Assembly (NCBI GenBank): GCA_035399845.1
Contig: DAOPJV010000020.1
Location: 1 to 64,000, forward strand
DNA length: 64,000 nucleotides
Direction: 5' to 3'
Origin: ECT2AJA-110-A sp035399845
Lineage (GTDB): Bacteria > Planctomycetota > Phycisphaerae > UBA1845 > UTPLA1
The notes beneath the pieces are model-generated. The model worked only from the letters and a program-made list of their open reading frames with translations, searched no databases and was not told the origin of the DNA. Position numbers and translations under genes: made by a program. The stretch's first letter is position 1. Every line of letters starts with the position of its first letter. Below are positions 54,924 through 62,408 of the stretch, one piece after another.

Positions 54924-55649
54924 TCAGTAGTCGTCGTTCGACGACGACTTTTTCTTCTTGCCGGCCGCCTCTTCGACGATCGTGACGCCCGCGCTGGCGC
55001 CGATCCGCGTCGCCCCGGCGCCGACCATCGCGTTGAAGTCGGCCAGCGTGCGAATCCCGCCCGACGCCTTGACGGCGAGCCCCGCCGGATTCACGGCGGC
55101 GTACATCAGCGCCACGTCCTCAACAGTCGCGCCGCCCTTCGAAAAACCCGTGCTCGTCTTGACGAAGTCCGCCCCGGCGCCGATCGCCGCCTCGCAGGCG
55201 CGGAGCTTCTCGTCGTCCGTCAGCAGGCACGTCTCGAAAATCACTTTGCACAGCGCCCCGCCATTGCGACACACTTCGACAACGGCGGCGATGTCGCGCT
55301 CGACATACAGATCATCGCGCCCCTTCAGCGCCCCGATGTGCATCACCATGTCAATCTCTGTCGCGCCGTCTTCGATCGCCCGCGCGGCTTCATCCTCCTT
55401 GATGTCCGTGCGGTTCGCCCCGAGCGGGAATCCGATGACCGTGCAGATGTCCAGGTCGCTGCCCGCGAGAAACGCCTTCGCGTCGGCCACGAAGATCGGA
55501 TTGACACAGACCGAGGCGAACGCGTCGATCCTCGCCTCGGCGCACAACGCCTTGATATCCACACGCGTTGCGTCCGGCTTCAGCAGCGTGTGGTCAATCA
55601 TCCCAGCGATCGTCTTCGGATCCGTCGGAATCTCGTTGGATTTCGTCAT
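54924..55649 (-). CDS. deoC: deoxyribose-phosphate aldolase
   Basis: 241 aa. Splits 2-deoxyribose 5-phosphate into acetaldehyde and glyceraldehyde 3-phosphate in deoxynucleoside catabolism. Motifs: IDHTLLKPDAT, 'VCVNPIFVADAKAFL', 'VIGFPLGANRTDIK', KVIFETCLLTDDEK (activating Lys), and the Schiff-base Lys in DFVKTSTGFSKGGATVEDV. An unusual Lys/Ser/Asp-rich tail (GKKKKSSSNDDY) follows the barrel. Monocistronic by context. Confidence 0.96.
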   Translation of the reverse strand: MTKSNEIPTDPKTIAGMIDHTLLKPDATRVDIKALCAEARIDAFASVCVNPIFVADAKAFLAGSDLDICTVIGFPLGANRTDIKEDEAARAIEDGATEIDMVMHIGALKGRDDLYVERDIAAVVEVCRNGGALCKVIFETCLLTDDEKLRACEAAIGAGADFVKTSTGFSKGGATVEDVALMYAAVNPAGLAVKASGGIRTLADFNAMVGAGATRIGASAGVTIVEEAAGKKKKSSSNDDY

Positions 55650-55952
55650 CTCTGCGGCGCTCGTCCCTTCATCGAGGTTCGTTTCTTCTGCACATCAACG
55701 AAAAAAGACGACCGGGAGTTTCCGACCGTCACGCGAACATCCTACCCAGCAGCCTCGGCGATCGCCAACGAAATGCCGGCGCGCCGTCACGACGCGCTTC
55801 GTCGATGCGGCGTCTCGCCGAATTTAGACACGGCGCCGGACCATTCGGTATACTTAAAGTGAAACGTTCCATCGGCGAGAATCGGCGGCGGACGCCGACT
55901 GTCGGCTCGCCACGTCCGATACGCACGATGACGCCGGAACCGAGGTCGCCCC
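55650..55952. other. divergent intergenic region
   Basis: No gene. It contains the promoter at 55825-55854 for the GT4 gene. No other structure is recognised, and no clear deoC promoter. Confidence 0.5.
55825..55854 (+). promoter_or_regulatory. candidate promoter for the GT4 gene
   Basis: TAGACA (55825-55830), 18 bp, TATACT (55849-55854), the same -10 as clpS; about 98 bases before the start codon. Confidence 0.5.
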
Positions 55953-57107
55953 TTGCCCGTTCGCAGTGAGCCCAATGAGTCGATCCAGGTCTGCCTCGTC
56001 GCGGATGAAGACGTGGTCGAGCGATTCCCCGGCTTTATCCGGTACCTGCAGATAGGCCTGATCGATGAGCCGATCGAGTTCATTCTCGTCGCGCCGGACC
56101 ATCCCCGAACGGACAGCCTGACGGCCGGATCGACAAAGCTCATTCGCTATCGAAAGCCCCCGCGGTTCTTCCGGCGATTCGCCATGCGCGCCGTCGTGAC
56201 GGACGTGGCCGGGGCGCTGAATGCGATGAACCGGCGCGGAACGCTCCTCGTCCACAGCCTGAGCCTTCCGTCTACGCCCCTGGCCGTGCAGATCGCGCAG
56301 TCGGTCGGCGCCGACCTGGTCATCAACGTCGCGTCGCGTTCCGCCGTCAGCGATCCGACGCTTGTGCCCTACCTGACACGGGCGTCGGAACTCATCACGC
56401 CGGTTCGCGCCATTGAAGAAGCGATTCATCGATCCGCCCTTTCCGACAAAGCCGCCGAAACAATCCCCTTCGGCGTCGCCGCCGGCGCGGAACCCGCGGC
56501 GTTTCGTCCCGTTGAACACACGCCGTCGATCCTCGCCGCCGCCCCCCTGGAGCCCGAGACCGGCCTGGAGGCGCTCATCCGCGCGATCGCAATCGTCAAG
56601 CGGGAATTCAAGGACATCGCGACGTTCATTGTCGGAAAAGGGACCCACGAACCCGAACTTCGAAAGCTCAGCCAGTCGCTCGGTCTGTCATCGAACATCA
56701 TGTTTACGGGGCGACTCGAGCATCTTCGCAGCGCGATGGCCGCGGCCGACATCTTCTGTTCACCGCGAACACTGCCCTACTTTCGCGAGGAGCCCATTCA
56801 CGCGATGGCCCTGGGGCTTCTGCTGGTCATCGCCGACGACGCCATCCACGATGGGCTGGCCCATCAGCGAAACGCGATTCTCGTGCCCGACAGCGATCAC
56901 GACGCGATCGCCGCCGCCATCATGAACGCCGTTCGCGATCAGCAGACCGCTCGAAAGATCGCGACGGCCGGCCAGGAGCACGTCCGAAAAAACCATAGTA
57001 TCTCAGGGATGGTGGCGCGTTATCAGCAGATCTACGAAAAGGTCGCTTCGCCGCGACGGACCTACTCCCTGAATTCCGCCCAACCTCCGGGTCGTCCGGG
57101 GGTATAA
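55953..57107 (+). CDS. glycosyltransferase family 4-type (GT-B)
   Basis: 384 aa. The C-terminal Rossmann half has a GT4 signature: 'TFIVGKGTHEPELRKLSQSLGLSSNIMFTGRLEH', then 'AAADIFCSPRTLPYFREEPIHAMALGLLLVIAD', where the usual ExxxxxxxE stretch appears as EEPIHAMA, so the first Glu is retained and the second altered. The N-terminal half is poorly conserved. Probably adds a sugar to a lipid-linked glycan. TTG start 55953 with GAGG seven bases upstream; no in-frame ATG or GTG is nearby. Confidence 0.8.
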   Translation: MPVRSEPNESIQVCLVADEDVVERFPGFIRYLQIGLIDEPIEFILVAPDHPRTDSLTAGSTKLIRYRKPPRFFRRFAMRAVVTDVAGALNAMNRRGTLLVHSLSLPSTPLAVQIAQSVGADLVINVASRSAVSDPTLVPYLTRASELITPVRAIEEAIHRSALSDKAAETIPFGVAAGAEPAAFRPVEHTPSILAAAPLEPETGLEALIRAIAIVKREFKDIATFIVGKGTHEPELRKLSQSLGLSSNIMFTGRLEHLRSAMAAADIFCSPRTLPYFREEPIHAMALGLLLVIADDAIHDGLAHQRNAILVPDSDHDAIAAAIMNAVRDQQTARKIATAGQEHVRKNHSISGMVARYQQIYEKVASPRRTYSLNSAQPPGRPGV

Positions 57108-57310
57108 AGTTTCATGGCGGCGCGAACAGGACATCTGCGCCTCACGTATTTCACAAGGAGCCGAACGCCCGGTAACACCCGCCGGTTCTTCACCGCCTGA
57201 CAATGCGAACGGCCGATGAAATCAAAACGCCGGGCGGCTCCGTAGGCTCGCCCCGAAACGCGCATCACAATCCCTCGTGGAATCTCGCCATCTTCCGGAA
57301 GGAGACCGCC

Positions 57311-58324
57311 GTGCCTCGAGACAAAGGTTGGTCTATTCGTCCAGCATTGCAGGTTGTCGCAGGTCTCGGCCTGCTGGCCGCCCTGGTCCTCGATCCCGGT
57401 TGTCACGCCAATCACGACGTGAAACTCATCGAGGCGACACCCATTCACACGACCCATGTGGAATCCGCCGCGACGGAATCGACGCCCAGGTCGAACGCGT
57501 CCGACATGACGGCCATGCAGGTCGCGCCGACGCGCGCCGGCGCCGACGCGCCGCACGCGGCGCCCGCCGTCGACACGAAGAGCTCCGGGACAAAGGGCGG
57601 CTTCGAGTCGCTGCTGGCCTCTGACCCGCTTGAAGCGCTTCGCCAGCTGCACGAGGGGTTCGCCGCCACCGACAAATCCTACACCTGCGTCTTCACGCGA
57701 CAGGAGATGCTCGCCAGCGGCATGGGCCCCGAACAGGATGTCGCCGTGAAATTCCGATCCGCGCCGTACAGCGTCGCGATGGAATTCACCCGCAATCCCG
57801 GCCTCGTGAAGCGAGCCCTCTTTGTTGAAGGCAAATGGCGCGACGAGGAAGCGAAGGACGAGGAACTGAAGGATCAGGCCGTCGTCCAGCCCGCCGGCAT
57901 GGCGGGCCTGCTGATCAAGAGCCTCAAACAGCCGATCCGCGGACCGCTCGCCAGGAAGACCGGCCGCCGATCCATCGACCAGTTCGGATTCGAGCGGGCG
58001 ATGGACCTGCTCGTGAAGTACTGCGATCAGGCCGAAGCCGATGGCGCCCTGAAGCTGACGTACGAGGGCGAGGCCGACTTCAAGGGACGGCGCGTCTGGT
58101 TCATCAAACGCGAACTGCCCTACACGGGCCCCGACAGTGGCTATCCCGATCGCGTGGCCAACATCTACATCGATCAGGAATGGAAGGTCCCGACGGCGAT
58201 TCACACGTTTTCCGACGACCAGTGCGACGCCGCACATCTCCTCGGCAAGTACGAATACAGTGACATCGATTTCAGCGCCGAGATCACAGACGCCGACTTC
58301 GAGCCGTCCACCTATGGACTCTGA
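57311..58324 (+). CDS. DUF1571 secreted lipoprotein
   Basis: 337 aa. GTG 57311 with AAGGAG six bases upstream is chosen; it opens a signal sequence ending in LVLDPGC, a plausible lipobox with acylated Cys. A Thr/Ala-rich linker (about 30-95) leads to a DUF1571 domain (about 110-330, 'TDKSYTCVFTRQEMLASGMGPEQDVAVKFR' and 'YPDRVANIYIDQEWKVPTAIHTF'). The fold resembles LolA/outer-membrane lipoprotein carriers, so an envelope lipid- or lipoprotein-handling role is plausible but unproven. Confidence 0.85.
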   Translation: MPRDKGWSIRPALQVVAGLGLLAALVLDPGCHANHDVKLIEATPIHTTHVESAATESTPRSNASDMTAMQVAPTRAGADAPHAAPAVDTKSSGTKGGFESLLASDPLEALRQLHEGFAATDKSYTCVFTRQEMLASGMGPEQDVAVKFRSAPYSVAMEFTRNPGLVKRALFVEGKWRDEEAKDEELKDQAVVQPAGMAGLLIKSLKQPIRGPLARKTGRRSIDQFGFERAMDLLVKYCDQAEADGALKLTYEGEADFKGRRVWFIKRELPYTGPDSGYPDRVANIYIDQEWKVPTAIHTFSDDQCDAAHLLGKYEYSDIDFSAEITDADFEPSTYGL

Positions 58325-58346
58325 AACAAGCCGCAACCGACAAACG

Positions 58347-58390
58347 AAAACGGCCCGATTCGACGTGCGTCGACTCGGGCCGTTTTTCTG
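58347..58390. terminator. bidirectional terminator
   Basis: 12-bp stem AAAACGGCCCGA (58347-58358) with TCGGGCCGTTTT (58375-58386), an inner CGACG/CGTCG hairpin, and T-run on the plus strand (A-run giving T-run on the minus). It separates the convergent DUF1571 and UDP-sugar dehydrogenase genes. Confidence 0.9.
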
Positions 58391-58413
58391 TTTCAGGGAT
58401 GTCGCCCGGCGCC

Positions 58414-59736
58414 TTACGCCTTGACGATCTTCTTTCGATGTTTCTTCACGCCGGCCGTCGCGTTGCGCGTGTCCACGACGAGCTGCGCGTTCTCGACGAT
58501 CATGTCGTAGTCGTACGACGAATGATCCGTCGAGATCAGGATGGCGTCGTAGGACTTGATGGTTTCGGGCGTCAGCTTGACTGACTTCATTTTCAGGTCG
58601 TGCTCGCGACCCCGATGGGTCCGCGGCACGTGCGGATCGTTGTAGTCAACCTTGGCGCCGTGCTTCTGCAGCAGGTGAATCAGCTCGATGCTCGGGCTCT
58701 CGCGGATGTCGTCGATGTCCTTCTTGTAGGCCAGGCCCAGGACCAGAACCTTCGAATCGCGAATCGGCTTCCTGTGATCGTTCAGCGCCAGGGCCAGCCG
58801 GTTGATCACGTATTCGGGCATGTCCGTGTTGATTTCACCCGCCAGCTCGATGAACCGCGTCGGCTCGCCGTACTGTCGCGCCTTCCATGTCAGATAGAAC
58901 GGATCGATCGGAATGCAGTGCCCCCCGAGACCCGGCCCCGGATAAAACGCGGAGTAGCCGAACGGCTTCGTCTTGGCCGCCTCGATGACATCCCAGACGT
59001 CGATGCCCATCTTGTCGAAGAGCATCTTCAGCTCGTTCACCATCGCGATATTCACGCAGCGATAGACGTTCTCGACGATCTTGGCCGCCTCGGCCACGTC
59101 GCATGACGACACGGGAATCGCGTGCGTCAGCGCCGAGGAGTACATCGCCATCGCCACCTTCAGGCTGTCCTTGTCGAGACCGCCGACGAGCTTGGGAATC
59201 GTCTCCGTCGTGAAGTCCACGCGTCCCGGATCCTCACGCTCGGGGCTGTAGGCGAGGAAGAAGTCCCTGCCCGCCTTGAGACCACTCCCCGCCTCAAGTA
59301 TCGGCTGCAGCAATTCGCGCGTCGTCCCCGGGTAAGTCGTCGACTCCAGCGTGACAAGCTGTCCCTTGCGCAGACGCTCGGCGATCGAGTGCGCCGTCGC
59401 CTCGACATACGTCATGTCCGGATCGCGCGTCTTCGACAGCGGCGTCGGCACACAGATGATGATGGCGTCCGGCTTGTCGAGCTCGGACATGTTGTCCGTC
59501 GCCCGAAACCGCTTGGAATTGACAAGCGTCTTAATGGTCGAATCCGGGATGTGCTTGATGTAGCTCTTCCCGGCGTTCAGCTTCTTGATTTTCTCCGGAT
59601 CGACATCGAAGCAGAGCGTGGCAAATCCCGCCGCGCCGAACGTCCGCGCCAGCGGCAGGCCGACGTATCCCATGCCCATGACCCCGATCAGGGCCTTGCG
59701 ATCCTTGTACTTCTGAACAATCGCTTCCGTACTCAA
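58414..59736 (-). CDS. UDP-sugar (UDP-GlcNAc/ManNAc-type) 6-dehydrogenase
   Basis: 440 aa. NAD+-dependent four-electron oxidation of a UDP-HexNAc to the uronic acid, supplying acidic sugars for surface polysaccharide. Motifs: NAD-binding GVMGMGYVGLPLARTFGAAG, 'IICVPTPLSKTRDPD', 'ESTTYPGTTREL', YSPEREDPG, the catalytic Cys in PGPGLGGHCIPIDPFYL, and 'LGLAYKKDIDDIRESP'. The block YSPEREDPG fits the WbpA/TviB/WecC branch rather than UDP-glucose dehydrogenase. TTG 59736 is preferred (AAAAGGAA nine bases upstream). A promoter is visible at 59799-59827. Confidence 0.92.
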   Translation of the reverse strand: MSTEAIVQKYKDRKALIGVMGMGYVGLPLARTFGAAGFATLCFDVDPEKIKKLNAGKSYIKHIPDSTIKTLVNSKRFRATDNMSELDKPDAIIICVPTPLSKTRDPDMTYVEATAHSIAERLRKGQLVTLESTTYPGTTRELLQPILEAGSGLKAGRDFFLAYSPEREDPGRVDFTTETIPKLVGGLDKDSLKVAMAMYSSALTHAIPVSSCDVAEAAKIVENVYRCVNIAMVNELKMLFDKMGIDVWDVIEAAKTKPFGYSAFYPGPGLGGHCIPIDPFYLTWKARQYGEPTRFIELAGEINTDMPEYVINRLALALNDHRKPIRDSKVLVLGLAYKKDIDDIRESPSIELIHLLQKHGAKVDYNDPHVPRTHRGREHDLKMKSVKLTPETIKSYDAILISTDHSSYDYDMIVENAQLVVDTRNATAGVKKHRKKIVKA

Positions 59737-60063
59737 CGAACCGGTTCCTTTTGGCGGTTTCACCCGCAATAGGGGATTTTCGTAACTTGGTTCGGGACAT
59801 TAGATAGCGCGCCTCCGAACTCGGCAAGAGCCGAATTCGGCCCGCATCACGCTGGAATCAGCGATCCGCCCCGTGTGGCGCTGCTGAGGTGGACGCGTCG
59901 ACCATCGCCAAACCGAAATCGCTTCGCCAGCATCACCCGGCGACTGAAGAAAAAAAATCGAGATTTTGCAACAGTCGGCAAAGGCCGCCGGGCCGCAGGC
60001 GTCGATGTCATTGCCGACCGGACGTTGAAATCTCAGCGACCGTCGAATGGAAGAGCGAATCGA
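59737..60063. other. intergenic region with dehydrogenase promoter
   Basis: A minus-strand promoter fits well: TTGCCG (59822-59827), 17 bp, TCTAAT (59799-59804), about 60 bases before the UDP-sugar dehydrogenase start. The rest contains nothing assignable. Confidence 0.5.
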
Positions 60064-60918
60064 ATGAGCGAGACGAAAACCAGTTGGATCAGACGTGGAC
60101 TGAAGGGCGCCGGCCGCATCGGCCTCGCCGTCGCCGGCGGCGCCGCATTCGCCTACCTGGCGTGGAACCCACAACCGCCGCCGCCGCTGCCGGGCGAGGC
60201 GCCGGCGTCCATCGGAAAGCCCGCTGAGCAACCCGCCTCTGTTCAGAAAGGAACGACCATGAACACGGATTCCGCAGAACGTGTCGGCCTGGTCGCCCCC
60301 TCGCAATCGCCGATGATTCGAACGCGAGACCAGGGGATCACAGGCGCGATTCGGGAATCTTCGACCCGCGCCGAAACCGACACCGCCGCCGGGCGCCGCG
60401 CGCAGCATGCGACGCGCCAGGCGTCGCCGACGATCATCGCGCTGTCACGCGGACCTCCGATGTTCGACTCGGAGGGGAAAGAAGCCCCTTTTCCTCCTTG
60501 TCCTCGGAATTCGCTCGATCATAGCCCGTATCCGCCCGCCACAACGACTCCGCCAGCCCCAACGATCGCCGCGCCCGCCGGACGTCACTCGACGTCTCGA
60601 TGCCCCCATTCGACAGGGTCGCGGACTCTCCCGATTCACGTTCGACATCGCTGTTGCTTGCCAGGCGCCTCTCGCCCTCCTCAATCGCCGTGGGCGTCGG
60701 GGAATGCCGCCGCGTCTGCACCAGTCGCACCAGGGGGCGAAGCGCCGTCTCCCGGGCGCGAATGTTTGCGGCCGCCGCTTCCGGCGACAATTCACGACTC
60801 GGCGCCGGCGCCTGCACGGGACTTTCCGGCTTCGACGGCGCATCGAACAGTTCATCGCCCGACATCGTCATCATTCGGACCGCCAGACTCTCGGCGTCGT
60901 GTCCTTCGACGGCCCTGA
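60064..60918 (+). CDS. doubtful small membrane protein frame
   Basis: An open frame starting MSETKTSWIRRGLKGAG with one transmembrane helix (about 18-36) and a Pro-rich stretch (PQPPPPLPGEAP). The first about 120 codons look protein-like. The rest overlaps the 3' end of the convergent gene at 60434-62074 and is rich in Pro/Ser/Arg/His/Cys, as antisense frames are. If real, the gene is probably shorter than the open frame, or the overlapping gene's C-terminus is mispredicted. Confidence 0.3.
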   Translation: MSETKTSWIRRGLKGAGRIGLAVAGGAAFAYLAWNPQPPPPLPGEAPASIGKPAEQPASVQKGTTMNTDSAERVGLVAPSQSPMIRTRDQGITGAIRESSTRAETDTAAGRRAQHATRQASPTIIALSRGPPMFDSEGKEAPFPPCPRNSLDHSPYPPATTTPPAPTIAAPAGRHSTSRCPHSTGSRTLPIHVRHRCCLPGASRPPQSPWASGNAAASAPVAPGGEAPSPGRECLRPPLPATIHDSAPAPARDFPASTAHRTVHRPTSSSFGPPDSRRRVLRRP

Positions 60919-62074
60919 GCTTCGCGAGAATGTCGGCGTTCAGTCGATAGGTCAGCCCCTCCCCCGTCGCCAGATGGAAGAACTCGCAGCGAAGCTCCGA
61001 CGCCGGCGCCTCGCTGAGCTTGAGATTCAGCTTCCCCACTGTCGCGCCCGTCGCCGCCTGCAGCCCATCGAGCATCGCCGTGTAGGGCAGGGCCTTCGGG
61101 CTGTGCTGCACGGCGAGAAAGTCACCACTCCCGTAGGGCAGCCCCAGCTCGATCAACGCGCGTTCGCCCATGATGAAGCCGGCGACAGCCCACGGATCGA
61201 TGCTTCCGTGAATCGCACGGAGCATCTGCATCGAACCGCTGACATCCACTTTGCCCTTCACGCGGAACGTGTAAGTCGTCCAGAAACTCTCCCACTCGTA
61301 TTCGCCGAGCCCGTCGTAGGGCCGAATCAGGTGCGCCTTCGCGTACCAGTGCCCCGACTGCGACAGTCGGATCGATGCGACGCCGCGCTCATTCGTCCGC
61401 GTCCGCACGACATCCTCGCGAGTTCGCTGCCCCGCGTGTCCCGCCGAGACCGGCACCTCGGGCCAGGGATGGCCGTCGAGCAGGACCTGTATCTGGACGG
61501 TCTCTCCGCTCTGCCAGAGCGTCGGATTCGTCAGCGGAACCAGTTCGAGCCGCTGCCCGATGGGTCGCATCCAGCCGTCGTCCTCCGCCTCGGGGGCGCC
61601 GACCTGGAGAATCGTCTTCGCGTACTTGGTGTAGCGCTCGCGGACCGGCTCGTGCCGGGCGCCCGACTCGCGCCGCATTCGCAGCGCCTCATTCGCCCGC
61701 TCCTCGATGAGATACTGATCGAAAATGTCCCCGTCGAGTGTTGTGACGCGCGGCGTGAGCGTGAGTCCGAGCGCGTGATAGCCCGGCGCGTCAAACACAC
61801 GCCGGACCGCGACGGCGTCGTCCTCGGCCTTCAGCCCCTCGATGAGGCGCTTCTGCCTGCCATGGACGGACATCAGCCCCTCCACGCGCGCCGGGTCGAC
61901 GATTCCGTCCCCGATCGGGAATCGGTCTCCCGTCACGAACGCGATCCAGGTGTCAGCGCCGGGATCGACGACGTCCGACTCGACGATCAGCCAGGAATCC
62001 ACGGCGAACGCCGGCCGGCTGACGACGATGGCGAGCAGAAAGACGAACGGCACAGCGGTACGGATGGCGGACAC
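60434..62074 (-). CDS. secreted DUF4198 protein fused to an FmdE-like domain
   Basis: 546 aa. GTG 62074 (GAGGA six bases upstream) opens a signal peptide (cleavage near AFA-VDS); ATG 62080 is the alternative. Residues about 25-245 are DUF4198-like ('DSWLIVESDVVDPGADTWI', 'YLIEERANEALRMRRESGA', 'RYTKYAKTILQVG', 'SGHWYAKAHLI'), a family linked to periplasmic metal/nickel uptake. Residues about 258-375 resemble formylmethanofuran dehydrogenase subunit E (HGSIDPWAVAGFIMGERALIELG, then TGATVGKLNL). The usual Cys of the HxxxCPG metal site is missing (DPW instead). A disordered Arg/Ser/Glu-rich tail of about 150 residues follows and overlaps a doubtful frame on the other strand. Confidence 0.75.
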   Translation of the reverse strand: MSAIRTAVPFVFLLAIVVSRPAFAVDSWLIVESDVVDPGADTWIAFVTGDRFPIGDGIVDPARVEGLMSVHGRQKRLIEGLKAEDDAVAVRRVFDAPGYHALGLTLTPRVTTLDGDIFDQYLIEERANEALRMRRESGARHEPVRERYTKYAKTILQVGAPEAEDDGWMRPIGQRLELVPLTNPTLWQSGETVQIQVLLDGHPWPEVPVSAGHAGQRTREDVVRTRTNERGVASIRLSQSGHWYAKAHLIRPYDGLGEYEWESFWTTYTFRVKGKVDVSGSMQMLRAIHGSIDPWAVAGFIMGERALIELGLPYGSGDFLAVQHSPKALPYTAMLDGLQAATGATVGKLNLKLSEAPASELRCEFFHLATGEGLTYRLNADILAKLRAVEGHDAESLAVRMMTMSGDELFDAPSKPESPVQAPAPSRELSPEAAAANIRARETALRPLVRLVQTRRHSPTPTAIEEGERRLASNSDVERESGESATLSNGGIETSSDVRRARRSLGLAESLWRADTGYDRANSEDKEEKGLLSPPSRTSEVRVTAR

Positions 62075-62408
62075 GATCATTCCTCATGCTGGCGGCGAAC
62101 CAAGTTTCGTGAGCGCATTTATTGCGTCGCTATTATGGGGGTTATACCCCCGCTTGTCTGGTCGGTGGCGAACCCGCCTCGGAAAGCGCCGAATCGGGCA
62201 ATACCGGCCGATGACGGGTCGGAGGGCCGATATCGCCCCGTTTCCCCAGTTTCGGGCTTCTATGGCGCCACAGTTGGGGAAACCTGGCTTCACTAGACCA
62301 CTTCTTCGCATAGAATGAAGGGTTCACCAGCGGCCGGCTGCGATCCATGACTTTCCCGTTTGGGGGGCCGGCCGGGTCACGATTATCTGCACAGTGAGAG
62401 GAATTCAC
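62075..62408. other. divergent intergenic region
   Basis: No gene. An inverted repeat GTTTCCCCA (62240-62248) / TGGGGAAAC (62275-62283) lies upstream of a weak plus-strand promoter, TTCACT (62289-62294), 16 bp, TAGAAT (62311-62316), that would serve the Cys-rich lipoprotein. Confidence 0.45.

Noticed and set aside
57062..58336. 424-codon minus-strand frame opposite the DUF1571 gene
   Set aside because: Antisense to a gene with a ribosome-binding site, signal sequence and recognised domain; bounded by a terminator shared with the next gene.
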